NCBI GenBank assembly: GCA_016713675.1
Contig: JADJOS010000001.1
Coordinates: 2,232,001 to 2,296,000 of the forward strand
From: Acidobacteriota bacterium
GTDB lineage: Bacteria; Acidobacteriota; Blastocatellia; Pyrinomonadales; Pyrinomonadaceae
Direction of reading: 5' to 3'
Length of the DNA: 64,000 nucleotides
The position numbers and the translations under genes are program-made. Numbering within the stretch: position 1 is the first letter of the stretch; the number at the start of each line of letters is the position of its first letter. Under the pieces are notes generated by a model. The model searched no databases and was not told where the DNA came from. It was given only the letters and a program-made list of their open reading frames with translations. This document shows, piece by piece, positions 9,101-17,000 of the stretch.

Positions 9101-9299
9101 GAACTATCGCGTTTACCTGATCATCTGCTCCGTTGGTCGTAAAGGTCGTGTCCCATTGGTCGCCGCAGCCGGCCGGTCGTTCGGTGGATCGGACGCCGGT
9201 CGGTTCGATAACGTTGACAGATTGACCAAACACGACCGCAGCCGATATAAAGATCGAAACCAATGCTAGAAAGAGCTTGCAGTTATTTCTGATTTTCAT
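6099..9299 (-). CDS. secreted twin beta-propeller protein with conserved C-terminal module
   Basis: The 1,066-residue protein has a signal peptide ending near VVFGQ (about residue 26). Between about 57 and 715 I count fourteen repeats of 42-52 residues of the type NAIAVSGNDVYVGGDF ... IAKWNGTAWSALGSGI, enough for two seven-bladed propellers (inference). There follows a region rich in short GSIAGSGP / GNLYLTSG strands that resembles a beta-helix, then a domain around 860-985, and a C-terminal carboxypeptidase-regulatory-like module with NPFGYYRFLNVE and SKKYTFAQPER. That last module is also at the end of the giant LamG protein. It is probably exposed on the cell surface; ligand unknown. Confidence 0.8.
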   Translation of the reverse strand: MKIRNNCKLFLALVSIFISAAVVFGQSVNVIEPTGVRSTERPAGCGDQWDTTFTTNGADDQVNAIVPDGTGGFYIGGEFDSVQGSPAVGIARWNGSSWTALGSGINGQINAIAVSGNDVYVGGDFNVAVTGGMARNVAKWDGSTWTPLGAGLGGGTHTVRSVAVYGGEVFFGGSFNTADGSPASGIVKWNGTAYSALPIAAGEIRSLVVNGGNLYVGGNVALTPGPGIGILKFDGTTWSDFGTAANTIITSIAFSGNDMYVVGDIRLTGQQNSHVAKFDGTAWTRMGSFSSGIMNAVAVNNGEVYAGGSMDGFNNIARWNGTSWSALGSGINGGTSISERVMALASIGGTLYVGGNYTTAGGQGARNISKYASLIWTPFSGTGLDSAANAIAVSGNDVYVGGSFTSAGTITANGIAKWNSLTNTWTTLGSAGTPLSINAIAVAGSKVYAGGSFSNISGTSANNIAVWNGTAWAPLGTGITGGNGRVSFIIVRGDDVYVGGDFATAGGVAANRVAKWNGTAWSGLNSSHIPTAVTGMAFMGDDLYVTTGTTTIANPAYFSKYDGTTWTMLGGALGDRGVSSVAVIGSDVYVGGGFDSINGVTVNRIAKWNGSSWSALGGGLPPASFGIGGPRLSVAGNDLIATGDFTTATGGPANRIARWNGTAWTGFGTGLNANGSAVVAAGGDIFVGGPFTTAGCNQSPYFARWRENVWNGGTSPDWHTGANWGSGTVPAANSGISIGANDVSITSADVTVSSLIVTGGRSVIIGAGRTLTVTGNLDLSSGSIAGPGTLVVNDISLNNGNITGLAGMTVNGNLYLTSGSIAGSGPVAITSCRISALVGGNSTSFINSPLTRCVNRSGTFRFPVGSNGVYAPVELLNITGTANFTVEPKTGAYSGTAAGLPLNRLQRWWNTTNGGITMADLVFNYSDPEVVGIEGRYRAYRINGGLGELVPTMLNIATNRATAAGLTSFGAFTLAEGPPTFETLKGRITTPQNRKADRVIVTLTDQSGNVRYALTNPFGYYRFLNVETWKTYMIRLQSKKYTFAQPERTLEFVDSNPDVNFVSTDH

Positions 9300-9348
9300 A
9301 ATTCAATAGTGTGTTACGCACGGTTTGGTCCGATCGTTATTTCCCTTA

Positions 9349-9378
9349 AACATATCGCTTATATTTGGGGCAAGTCAA
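9349..9378 (-). promoter_or_regulatory. promoter for the propeller protein gene
   Basis: On the minus strand TTGACT (9373-9378) and TATGTT (9349-9354) are separated by 18 bp, about 50 bp upstream of the start codon. The match to a sigma70-type promoter is good in the -35 and fair in the -10. Confidence 0.45.
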
Positions 9379-9444
9379 TGTTTTGCGGTTTTCGAGGTGC
9401 CGCAGGTTACGTTGCTTAGAACTCTATGTGTTAACTTTTATCGT

Positions 9445-10356
9445 ATGCCGCCGATCGAAGTAATCATTAACGCCAGCGGCGGGAGTTTTGTCGAGGACGA
9501 GACCGAGCGGTCTTTGGCGGACCAGTTCGCCGCGTGCGGCATAGAGGCGAATATTCGTCTCGCGAGGTCGGGCGATCAGATCGCGGAGCTGACAAATGCC
9601 GCAGTTGACAGCGATGCCGAGATAATAGTGGCCGGGGGCGGTGACGGCACGATCAGTTCGGTCGCTGCGATCGTTGCGGCTTCGGGCAAAACTTTTGGCG
9701 TTCTTCCGCTCGGAACGCTCAATAATTTCTCCAAGGACCTTGGCATCCCGAAGGATATTGACGGGGCCGTCCGTGTCATAGCCGCCGGCCATACCGCCGA
9801 GATCGATCTCGCCGAGGTCAACGGGCGCATTTTCATCAACAATTCGAGCATCGGCCTTTATCCGCGGATGGTCAGAAAGCGTGAGCAGCAACAGCATCGT
9901 TTGGGCCGCGGCAAATGGAGTGCTGCGTTTTGGGCCACGTTACGTATGTTCCGGCTGTCGCCGTTCTTGAAGGTCGAGATCTTTGTGAACGGCAGGTTGT
10001 TCTTGCGCAAGACGCCATTCGTTTTTGTCGGGAACAACGAATACGAGATGGAGATCTATAATATTGGCCGCCGTCCGGCGCTCGGTAAGGGCAAGCTGAG
10101 CATATATTTTCTGCATCGCGGCGGGCGTTTGGGCGTGATCGCCCTGCTGCTTCGCACGATCACGGGCACGGTCAGACAATGGCGGGATTTTGAAGAGGTT
10201 TTGACCGAGTCCGTGACGATCCAGACCAGGCGACAACGCCTGCACGTTGCCTTTGACGGCGAGGTTGAATTGGTCGATACGCCGCTGCGATACAAAATAT
10301 TGCCCCATGCCCTGCGTGTGATCGTCCCTGCTGCCAAAACGGAGGAAAATGCGTAA
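9445..10356 (+). CDS. diacylglycerol/lipid kinase family protein
   Basis: A 303-residue cytoplasmic or membrane-associated kinase of the DAGK catalytic family (DgkB/YegS/BmrU type). The nucleotide-binding signature VAGGGDGTISSV is near residue 60 and PLGTLNNFSKDLGIP near 90; FVGNNEYEM and AFDGEVELVD are typical of the second domain. Its substrate could be diacylglycerol, ceramide-like lipid or another lipid; the sequence does not decide. The ATG at 9445 (MPPIEVI) fits the family start; an open GTG at 9325 would add 40 non-family residues. It overlaps the phosphoesterase gene by 8 bp. Confidence 0.85.
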   Translation: MPPIEVIINASGGSFVEDETERSLADQFAACGIEANIRLARSGDQIAELTNAAVDSDAEIIVAGGGDGTISSVAAIVAASGKTFGVLPLGTLNNFSKDLGIPKDIDGAVRVIAAGHTAEIDLAEVNGRIFINNSSIGLYPRMVRKREQQQHRLGRGKWSAAFWATLRMFRLSPFLKVEIFVNGRLFLRKTPFVFVGNNEYEMEIYNIGRRPALGKGKLSIYFLHRGGRLGVIALLLRTITGTVRQWRDFEEVLTESVTIQTRRQRLHVAFDGEVELVDTPLRYKILPHALRVIVPAAKTEENA

Positions 10357-11176
10357 GATCGTCCATCTCTCGGATATTCATTTCGGAACCGCCGACCCGA
10401 CGGTCGTCGACCGACTTGTCGAAAAGGTCCGTGAATTAGAACCGGACATTGTAGTGGTTTCGGGCGACCTGACGCAGCGGGCAAAGCCCCGTGAGTTTCG
10501 CGAAGCGAGGCAATTCCTGGATCGTCTGCCGCAGCCGCAGATCGTTGTGCCCGGTAATCATGACGTCCCGCTCTACAATGTCTACCACCGTTTCATTCGC
10601 GGTCTCGACCGCTTTCGAAGCTACATCAGCGACGATCTCAATCCGGCGTATTTCGACGAGGAACTTGGGGTCATTGGCGTAAATACGGCCCGCTCGCTCA
10701 CGTTCAAGGGCGGGCGGATCAACGACGAACAGGTAAAGAATGTTCGCAGGTTGATGGCGGGCCATAATTCGGAGGCACTGATGGTGATCGTGACACATCA
10801 TCCGTTCGATATTCCCGCGGGATTTAGTGATAATCTGATCGTGGGCAGGGCAAAACGGGCGATGCCGCAGATCGCAGATCTTGGCGGGGACCTATTTCTC
10901 GCGGGCCACCTGCACGTCAGTAATACGGACACGACTGCGGCTCGATATCAGCTCGCCGGAGGCCGAACAGCACTGCTCGTTCAGGCAGGCACCGCCGCAT
11001 CGGCAAGGGTAAGGGGCGAGTCAAATTCATTTAATCTTATCCGTTATTGCCGGCCGAAATTGTATGTTGAGCGATTCGAATGTAATTCGCACGGCGTCGG
11101 ATTTGAGTTTTCGAAACAGAGTTCCTACGAAAAAGGGGCAAACGGGTGGGAGCAAATAGATAGTGAAGAAAAATAG
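10349..11176 (+). CDS. calcineurin-like metallophosphoesterase
   Basis: This 275-residue protein carries all motifs of the class III cyclic nucleotide phosphodiesterase-like group: LSDIHFG (D9, H11), SGDLTQRAK (D40), PGNHDVP (69-73), VTHHPF, and AGHLHVSN. It binds two metal ions and hydrolyses phosphate esters; related proteins include the cAMP phosphodiesterase CpdA, but the substrate cannot be read from sequence. It begins inside the end of the lipid kinase gene and its TAG is immediately followed by the ATG of the RNB gene, so the three are an operon. Confidence 0.88.
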   Translation: MRKIVHLSDIHFGTADPTVVDRLVEKVRELEPDIVVVSGDLTQRAKPREFREARQFLDRLPQPQIVVPGNHDVPLYNVYHRFIRGLDRFRSYISDDLNPAYFDEELGVIGVNTARSLTFKGGRINDEQVKNVRRLMAGHNSEALMVIVTHHPFDIPAGFSDNLIVGRAKRAMPQIADLGGDLFLAGHLHVSNTDTTAARYQLAGGRTALLVQAGTAASARVRGESNSFNLIRYCRPKLYVERFECNSHGVGFEFSKQSSYEKGANGWEQIDSEEK

Positions 11177-12646
11177 ATGAACGATCAAAATCATGGAAGC
11201 TGGCTGCGGCAGAAAGCACATCAGGCAATGATCGACAACGGCTTTGAGCCGGAATTCTCGGCAGCAGTTCGAGATCAGATGAATGCCATTCAAAATGCGG
11301 GTGAACCTAATATCGATCCGTCGATAAAGGATCTGCGTTCGCTGCTTTGGTCGTCGATCGACAACGCGAGTTCGCGCGATCTGGATCAGATCGAATGGGC
11401 CGAAAGGCTGCCGAACGGCGATATTCGCGTGCTTGTGGGTATCGCCGACGTTGACGCCCTTGTCCCGTTGTATTCGCCTATCGATATGCATGCCGCACAA
11501 AACACGGTGACGGTTTACACCGAGAGCATGATATTTCCGATGCTTCCTGAAGAGCTCTCGACCGATATGTCCTCGCTCAACGAAGGCCTCGATCGGCTCG
11601 CGGTCGTTGCCGATATGACCGTCAAGGAAAACGGCGATGTGCCGGAAAGCACATTCTACAGGGCGTTGGTCCGCAATCAGGGGAAACTATCGTACGAAAA
11701 GATCGGCGATTTTCTCGACAACGATGGAGAAGCGCCCGAAGACCTGCAGCGTCTGCCGGAATTGCAGGGCCAGATCGAACTTCAGCGCGAGGCCGCCAAG
11801 CGTCTTGCGGCCTATCGGCGTGCAAAGGGAGCTCTCGAATTCGAATCTATCGAATCCTCGGCCGTGATGGAGAATGGCGAGGTCAGAGGCATTGTCTCGG
11901 TCCAACCAAATTCTGCCCGTAAACTGATCGAGAATTTCATGGTCGCGGCAAACGTCGAAATGGCCGAATTCCTTGAGGCTCACGGCTCGGTTTCGCTTCG
12001 AAGGGTCGTAAAAACACCGGCCCGATGGGAAGGCATCGTCCGCATCGCCGCGGAATACGGCGAGAATTTACCGGCGGAACCGGACCAGCCGGCACTTGCC
12101 GAGTTTCTCGCGAAACGCAGGGCCGCCGACCCCGAGCATTTTCCCGATCTGTCGCTTTCCGTCGTTAAACTGATCGGCAGCGGTGAATACGTAGTTGAAC
12201 GGCCGGGCGAGGACACCGGCGGACATTTTGGACTTGCTGTTCGTGACTATGCCCACTCGACAGCCCCGAACCGCCGTTTTACTGATATCGTCGTCCAGCG
12301 GCTTGTTAAAGCCGTGATATCGGCTCAACCGCCGCCGTATTCGGCTGAAGAGATCGAATCCATCGCAAACCACTGTAATAACCAGGAAAAGGCAGCCCGA
12401 AAGGTCGAGCGAAAGATGCGAAAGATCGTCGCCGCGACCGTTATGCAGCGGCACATTGGCGAGAATTTCGAGGCGATCGTCACCGGCATTACGCCAAGTG
12501 GCACTTTCGCCCGTATTCTAAGGCCGCCGGTCGACGGCCGTATCGAACAAGGCGAGCAAGGGCTTGACGTAGGCCAAAAGGTCAATGTCCGCCTTCTGTC
12601 CGCCGACCCGCGAACCGGCTTTATTGATTTTGCGGCCCGCCGCTGA
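11177..12646 (+). CDS. RNB domain ribonuclease (RNase II/R family, short form)
   Basis: A 489-residue 3'-5' exoribonuclease-type protein. The catalytic loop SSIDNASSRDLDQIEWAE (residues 59-76) holds D62, D68 and D70; the fourth Asp seen in E. coli RNase II is a Gln (71). YAHSTAPNRRFTDIVVQRL (near 357) matches the second RNB signature. There is no room for N-terminal cold-shock domains; an S1-like segment starting about GENFEAIVTGITPSG ends the protein. It follows the phosphoesterase stop with no spacing. Confidence 0.88.
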   Translation: MNDQNHGSWLRQKAHQAMIDNGFEPEFSAAVRDQMNAIQNAGEPNIDPSIKDLRSLLWSSIDNASSRDLDQIEWAERLPNGDIRVLVGIADVDALVPLYSPIDMHAAQNTVTVYTESMIFPMLPEELSTDMSSLNEGLDRLAVVADMTVKENGDVPESTFYRALVRNQGKLSYEKIGDFLDNDGEAPEDLQRLPELQGQIELQREAAKRLAAYRRAKGALEFESIESSAVMENGEVRGIVSVQPNSARKLIENFMVAANVEMAEFLEAHGSVSLRRVVKTPARWEGIVRIAAEYGENLPAEPDQPALAEFLAKRRAADPEHFPDLSLSVVKLIGSGEYVVERPGEDTGGHFGLAVRDYAHSTAPNRRFTDIVVQRLVKAVISAQPPPYSAEEIESIANHCNNQEKAARKVERKMRKIVAATVMQRHIGENFEAIVTGITPSGTFARILRPPVDGRIEQGEQGLDVGQKVNVRLLSADPRTGFIDFAARR

Positions 12647-13045
12647 CCTTGGGAGTTGTTGCATAGATAAAATCTATTGATATGTGTGCAATAATGTGAT
12701 AGACTTTGAACCGCCGAGACTATTACTCCTGGTTGTAATTTCGGTAGATTGCGAGCTGTCTTATATCGTCTTACGTTTTTTTGAAAACTTGCCGCACAGA
12801 TCGCAAAATGTGACTGTAAGTGATGTAAACGCAATATTTACGCAGGTTTGCAGACTGCGGGACAAGTGCGGGACAACGGCGGGACAAGCGGGACAGCGAG
12901 ATCCGTGCAAAGCGTGTAACCGTAGTATTTAGAGAGGTTTACACCGAACGAAGTATGATCGATGTCCCACCCTGACTGTTACGCCGGATCCACGCGTTTC
13001 AACTAAGCAGGGAAATTGTCTAAGATAGATACAGAGGAACCAAAC
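12647..13045. other. gene-free interval of about 400 bp
   Basis: No convincing coding sequence is present. It contains AT-rich stretches, a short-period GCGGGACA repeat at 12857-12895, and an imperfect inverted pair (gtgtaacc near 12918 and ggtttacac near 12938). It separates the RNB operon from the next gene pair and should hold the promoter for the latter; I could not pick boxes with confidence. Confidence 0.5.
12857..12895. repeat. four GCGGGACA direct repeats, 11-bp spacing
   Basis: GCGGGACA occurs at 12857, 12868, 12879 and 12888, so the spacings are 11, 11 and 9 bp, about one helical turn. All are in the same orientation. It could be a set of protein-binding sites on one face of the DNA or a relic of a mobile element end. 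Confidence 0.7.
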
Positions 13046-13252
13046 ATGGCCGAAAACGAAACAGAGAACAAACATACATTCAAAGAGAATATTACCGGCC
13101 TGGGTCAAAAGATCATCGGCGAGATCGAGTCGCTGGCCGGTGTCATAAACGCCGACCCGCTTGCTCAGGCCGAGGGCGAATTCAACGTCGAGGTCGGCGA
13201 GATACGTGAAGATCTGGAAGATAACGGTATTGAGGAAGAAAACAAGCAATGA
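13046..13252 (+). CDS. small acidic CsbD-like protein
   Basis: The 68-residue product is very acidic and has a pattern KENITGLGQKIIGEIESLAG followed by an AQAEGEF segment, resembling the Gly-helix-helix pattern of CsbD family stress proteins; the match is by eye and weak. GAGGA lies about 8 nt upstream of the ATG at 13046, which decides against a TTG at 13016. The stop overlaps the ATG of the aminotransferase gene (ATGA), so translation is probably coupled. Confidence 0.65.
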   Translation: MAENETENKHTFKENITGLGQKIIGEIESLAGVINADPLAQAEGEFNVEVGEIREDLEDNGIEEENKQ

Positions 13253-14400
13253 TGCCGGCACAGAAAGCGACAGGATTTACATTGCCGCGACGAATGCAGG
13301 GCTTGCAGCCGACGCTCATTCGTCAGTTTTTTGAGCGGGCGTTGCCCGACAGTATCAATTTCGGTCTCGGCGAACCTGATCTGCCGACGCCGCAGTTTCT
13401 GCGTGACGAGGCGGCCCGCATTAGCCGCGACGAACAGAACGGCTACACTTCGCACCCCGGAATTCCTGCATTACGTGACCTGATCGCCGAGCAATATCCC
13501 CATCTGAATCTGCCTCGAACGGGCGTCGTCGTGACCTGCGGCTCGCAGGAAGCGATGACCGACGCATTTATGTGCGTGATCGACGAAGGCGACGAAGTGC
13601 TGCTGCCCGATCCAAGTTTTCCGGCTTATGATGCCTGCACACGGATCGCACAGGGCGTGCCGGTTTATTATCGAATGCCGGCGGATGACGATTTTGGATT
13701 TGATATTGAACATTTCAGATCTCAAATTACGGATAAAACAAAGGCAGCCGTGGTCATCTCGCCTTCGAATCCGACCGGCAAGATCCTGACCGAACAAAAC
13801 CTCCGCGATATTGCCTCGGCACTCGACGGGACGGGCATTTGGCTGATCTCGGACGAAATATACAGCGATCTCTATTTCGGCGAGCGTCCGCATTCGGCGA
13901 GTGAGTTTTACGATAGTACGATCATCGTCAGCGGGCTTTCAAAATCGCTCTCGATGACCGGTTGGCGGCTCGGTTGGGCGGCGTGCAGCGACCCGCAGAT
14001 CATCGATGCGATTCAAGTGCTGCATGGCTTTACGACAGTTTGTACCTCGACGATCACGCAGAAGGCTTCTCTCCTTGGTTGGTCACCGGAGGCCGAAGCT
14101 GCGAAACAGCATGCTCGCGAAGTGTACAGATCTCGCGGCGAATTTCTGGTCAAATTGTTCGAAACGGAAATGGGCCTGTATGCAACCTCGCCGGAAGGTG
14201 CTTTTTACACAATGCTCGACGTTCGCTCGCTTGGCGACGATATCGAAGTAGCTGAAAAATGCCTGCAAAACCGCGTCGTGACCGTTCCAGGTGTCGCCTT
14301 CGGCCAGGAAGCCAAAGGTTTCTTGCGCATTTCATTCTGCAACACCGAAGAGAAAATGGCCGAGGGCGTCAGCAGGATGAAAAAGGCGTTAGGTATCTAG
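13249..14400 (+). CDS. class I/II PLP aminotransferase, candidate for the diaminopimelate pathway
   Basis: A 383-residue fold-type I aminotransferase. SPSNPTGKIL (N174), SDEIYSDLYF (D202, Y205), the PLP lysine K232 in SGLSKSLSMTGWRLGW, and a late Arg in GFLRISF are all present. It resembles aspartate aminotransferase-like enzymes. The rest of the succinyl pathway (dapD, dapE) lies upstream and lacks an aminotransferase, so it could serve as N-succinyl-diaminopimelate aminotransferase (DapC); this is inference from context. The alternative start is the second ATG at 13252. The 3' end overlaps the convergent kinase gene by 12 bp. Confidence 0.85.
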   Translation: MMPAQKATGFTLPRRMQGLQPTLIRQFFERALPDSINFGLGEPDLPTPQFLRDEAARISRDEQNGYTSHPGIPALRDLIAEQYPHLNLPRTGVVVTCGSQEAMTDAFMCVIDEGDEVLLPDPSFPAYDACTRIAQGVPVYYRMPADDDFGFDIEHFRSQITDKTKAAVVISPSNPTGKILTEQNLRDIASALDGTGIWLISDEIYSDLYFGERPHSASEFYDSTIIVSGLSKSLSMTGWRLGWAACSDPQIIDAIQVLHGFTTVCTSTITQKASLLGWSPEAEAAKQHAREVYRSRGEFLVKLFETEMGLYATSPEGAFYTMLDVRSLGDDIEVAEKCLQNRVVTVPGVAFGQEAKGFLRISFCNTEEKMAEGVSRMKKALGI

Positions 14401-16989
14401 TTCGAAAAGCACCCTTTTAATATGGTCGAGTTCGGAGCGGCGTGTGGCGTTGTCGGGAACCGTTGAGGCTAGTTTTTCGAAGATCGGCAGTGCGTTTTGG
14501 AAATTTGAACGAGCGGCGGCGGTGTCTTTTTTTGCGGCGGTGATCTCGCCGCGGCGTGTGTAGGTCATCGCGAGGTCCTGTTGCCAGTCGAGGTTTAGCG
14601 GATCGAAGTTCGTGATCTCGACGAAGACCGCGTGGGCCTGTTCGTAATTCTCTGACGCACGAGCAAGGTCGTTTTTCTGCACATACGCGTCGCCCAAAAA
14701 CCGCTGGGCGTTCGCGATGCGATGTTTCATCATTAGATTCTCGCTATCTTTGGCAAAAATGCTGCGGTAGCTGTTGAGAGCGATAGTCAGATTTTCGATC
14801 GCAATGTCAGCGAGTTTGTTGCGAGCCATCGCTTTGCCAAGTTCCAGATGACAATCGGCCAGCGAATACGCTGCGCCGACGCTTTCTCTGTCGGCGGCGA
14901 ATATCGCGTTTTGTATCTTGATCGCTTCGCGAAAATCGTCTTGGGCCTCGGGAATCTTGCCAAGCTCGCTCAAAACGACGCCGTGCCACGTGTGTGCGCT
15001 ACTGAGGTCGTGGCGGAAATCAATGTTGTTCGACTCGTTTATCACAAGTTGTTTCTCGATCGCGAGCCACTGTTTGTAATCCGCGAGAGCCTCGTTCAAC
15101 TGCCCCATTTCCATCTTCACGAAACCGATGTACGACAAGACGATTCCGACCGAGCGTATGGCACGGTTGTCGTCCGGCGACTCCACCGAGAGTTCTTGAA
15201 AGATCTCGAGCGAGGCTTGGTAGTTTGCAAGAGCTTCGCCGAGCGAGCCGCTCCGGACGATAGACTGGCCGAGAGCGGCGTAGCTGCGGGCAAGCTGGCG
15301 GCGGGTATCGGTCTTCGCAGGTTCCGCGGCGACAAGCGGCTTTAGCAACTCGACCGACTGACGGTAATTGTCGCGAGCCTCACCGATCTTACCGCTTGTT
15401 AGTAGAACGTTGCCGACCTTTTGGTAGCTAGCGGAGACGCTTGTGGCATGTTCCGCCGAAGGGTTTTCGGCGTAGATCTCATGCCGGAGCTTTAGAGCTT
15501 TTTGCTGGCTCAAAACTGCCTCCGAGGTTTTACCCGCGAAAGGACGGAATAGCTCCGATTGAACCTCGCCGATCTGTTCGTAAGCCGAGGCAAGTTCGGA
15601 TTTGAGTTCAATATTGCCGGCGGATTCAGCGGCGAGTTTGTCTAGGTATTCGAGAGCACGAGCGACGAGCAGTTCGCGAGCTTTCACAGGGCTGCGCATG
15701 ATCTCTTCGTTTATCTCGAACATGAATGAATTTGCGAGAGTTCGCACGTCGTTGAAACGAGCCTCGGCCTTAGCACGCTCGATGTTTGCAATGCGGGCCT
15801 GATACGCCGTCGTCGCAATTCCGGCGACGAGTATCGCAAACGCAAGAGCCGTCGCCCCGACAAAGAGCTTATTGCGTCCCGCGAATTTCTCGGCACGATA
15901 TTTCCAAGTGTCAGGCCGAGCGAAAACCGGCAGCCCTTTGAGATGGCGGGCGATGTCTTCGGAAAACTGCTCGACGGATGTGTAACGGCGTTCGGGCTCT
16001 TTCTGCAAAGCCTTGAGGACGATATTGTCGAGATCGCCTTTGAGTGATCGTTGATCGTTGATGGTCGATCGTTGTGCCGAGAGCGAGGGTGCCGCCGGAA
16101 CTGTGTTTGTGGCGGTCGCAACTATCTCGCCGATATTTTTGTCTTCGAACTTGAATGGCAGCGAGCCGGTGAGCAGCTCGTACAAAATTACGCCGAGGCT
16201 GTAAACATCGGTCGCGGTCGAGAGGTTTTCGCCGCGTATCTGCTCAGGCGAAGCGTAGTCCGGCGTAAACGCGAACGTCCGCGTCCGCGTCTCGACGCCG
16301 TCGGTTTTCACGAGCTTAGCAATGCCGAAATCGAGGAGCTTTGCTTTGCCGTCGCGAGTTATGAGAATGTTCGCGGGCTTGAGGTCGCGGTGAATTACGA
16401 GTTTCTGATGTGCAAAAGAAACGGCCGCACAGACCTCGCGGAAAAGGTCGAGTCGAGCATTTAGGTCGAGATCGTTCGCGTCCGCAAATTCCGTGATCGG
16501 CGAGCCCTCGACATATTCCATCACCAGGAACGGCAGGCCGTCCGGCGTGGTGCCGCCGTCGATCAGATGGGCGATGTTTGGGTGTTCGAGACTGGCAAGT
16601 ATCTGCCGTTCAGTCACGAATCGCCGCAATATCTCGTCGGAATACAGCCCGCGGCGTATCAGTTTGAGAGCGACCTTCTGCTCAAATGCGCCGTCAGCAC
16701 GTTTGGCTAAATACACACGTCCCATGCCGCCCGAACCGATCAGTTTGTCGAGCCGATAGTTTCCGATCTGCGTGTTTAGCAGCTTATCTTCGGGAGGTGC
16801 GACGTGTTCGACAGCGTGAGTTTCGAGAGCCTCGGCGGCAGTTGATTCGTTAAGCAGCGAGACGACCTCAGATTCCAGTTCGGCGTCGCTTCCGCAGGCA
16901 TTGGCGACAAACTCATTGCGGGCTTCGGTCGGCAGTTCGATCGCGTCCTCGAGAATGTGCTTTACTTTTTGCCAGCGTTCGCGGTCCAT
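14389..16989 (-). CDS. membrane serine/threonine protein kinase with TPR-type sensor region
   Basis: The 866-residue protein begins MDRERWQKVKHILEDAIELP, a common start for acidobacterial kinases. Kinase motifs: GSGGMGRVY (85-93), the ATP lysine in VALKLI (K109), HRDLKPANIL (200-209), DFGIAK (220-225), and ASPEQIRGE in the activation loop. One transmembrane helix spans about 376-397. The rest, about 450 residues, is helical with TPR-like repeats such as GEARDNYRQSVELLKPLV and GEALANYQASLEIFQEL, outside the membrane. It lies 11 bp after the ECF sigma gene; the two probably form one signalling unit. The start at 16989 avoids a 52-bp overlap that 17052 would make. Confidence 0.92.
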   Translation of the reverse strand: MDRERWQKVKHILEDAIELPTEARNEFVANACGSDAELESEVVSLLNESTAAEALETHAVEHVAPPEDKLLNTQIGNYRLDKLIGSGGMGRVYLAKRADGAFEQKVALKLIRRGLYSDEILRRFVTERQILASLEHPNIAHLIDGGTTPDGLPFLVMEYVEGSPITEFADANDLDLNARLDLFREVCAAVSFAHQKLVIHRDLKPANILITRDGKAKLLDFGIAKLVKTDGVETRTRTFAFTPDYASPEQIRGENLSTATDVYSLGVILYELLTGSLPFKFEDKNIGEIVATATNTVPAAPSLSAQRSTINDQRSLKGDLDNIVLKALQKEPERRYTSVEQFSEDIARHLKGLPVFARPDTWKYRAEKFAGRNKLFVGATALAFAILVAGIATTAYQARIANIERAKAEARFNDVRTLANSFMFEINEEIMRSPVKARELLVARALEYLDKLAAESAGNIELKSELASAYEQIGEVQSELFRPFAGKTSEAVLSQQKALKLRHEIYAENPSAEHATSVSASYQKVGNVLLTSGKIGEARDNYRQSVELLKPLVAAEPAKTDTRRQLARSYAALGQSIVRSGSLGEALANYQASLEIFQELSVESPDDNRAIRSVGIVLSYIGFVKMEMGQLNEALADYKQWLAIEKQLVINESNNIDFRHDLSSAHTWHGVVLSELGKIPEAQDDFREAIKIQNAIFAADRESVGAAYSLADCHLELGKAMARNKLADIAIENLTIALNSYRSIFAKDSENLMMKHRIANAQRFLGDAYVQKNDLARASENYEQAHAVFVEITNFDPLNLDWQQDLAMTYTRRGEITAAKKDTAAARSNFQNALPIFEKLASTVPDNATRRSELDHIKRVLFELDT
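16046..16074. repeat. low-complexity gatcgttg insert inside the kinase gene
   Basis: Three copies of atcgttg with a related ggtcgat sequence encode QRSTINDQRS on the minus strand, in the variable loop just before the conserved LKGDLDNIVLKAL of the kinase domain. This looks like a dispersed short-unit DNA repeat that landed in frame in a tolerant loop. Confidence 0.5.
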
Positions 16990-17000
16990 AGTGTCGGAAT

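Noticed and set aside
9325..9444. GTG-initiated extension of the lipid kinase
   Set aside because: It adds 40 residues without family match and overlaps the divergent promoter of the propeller gene.
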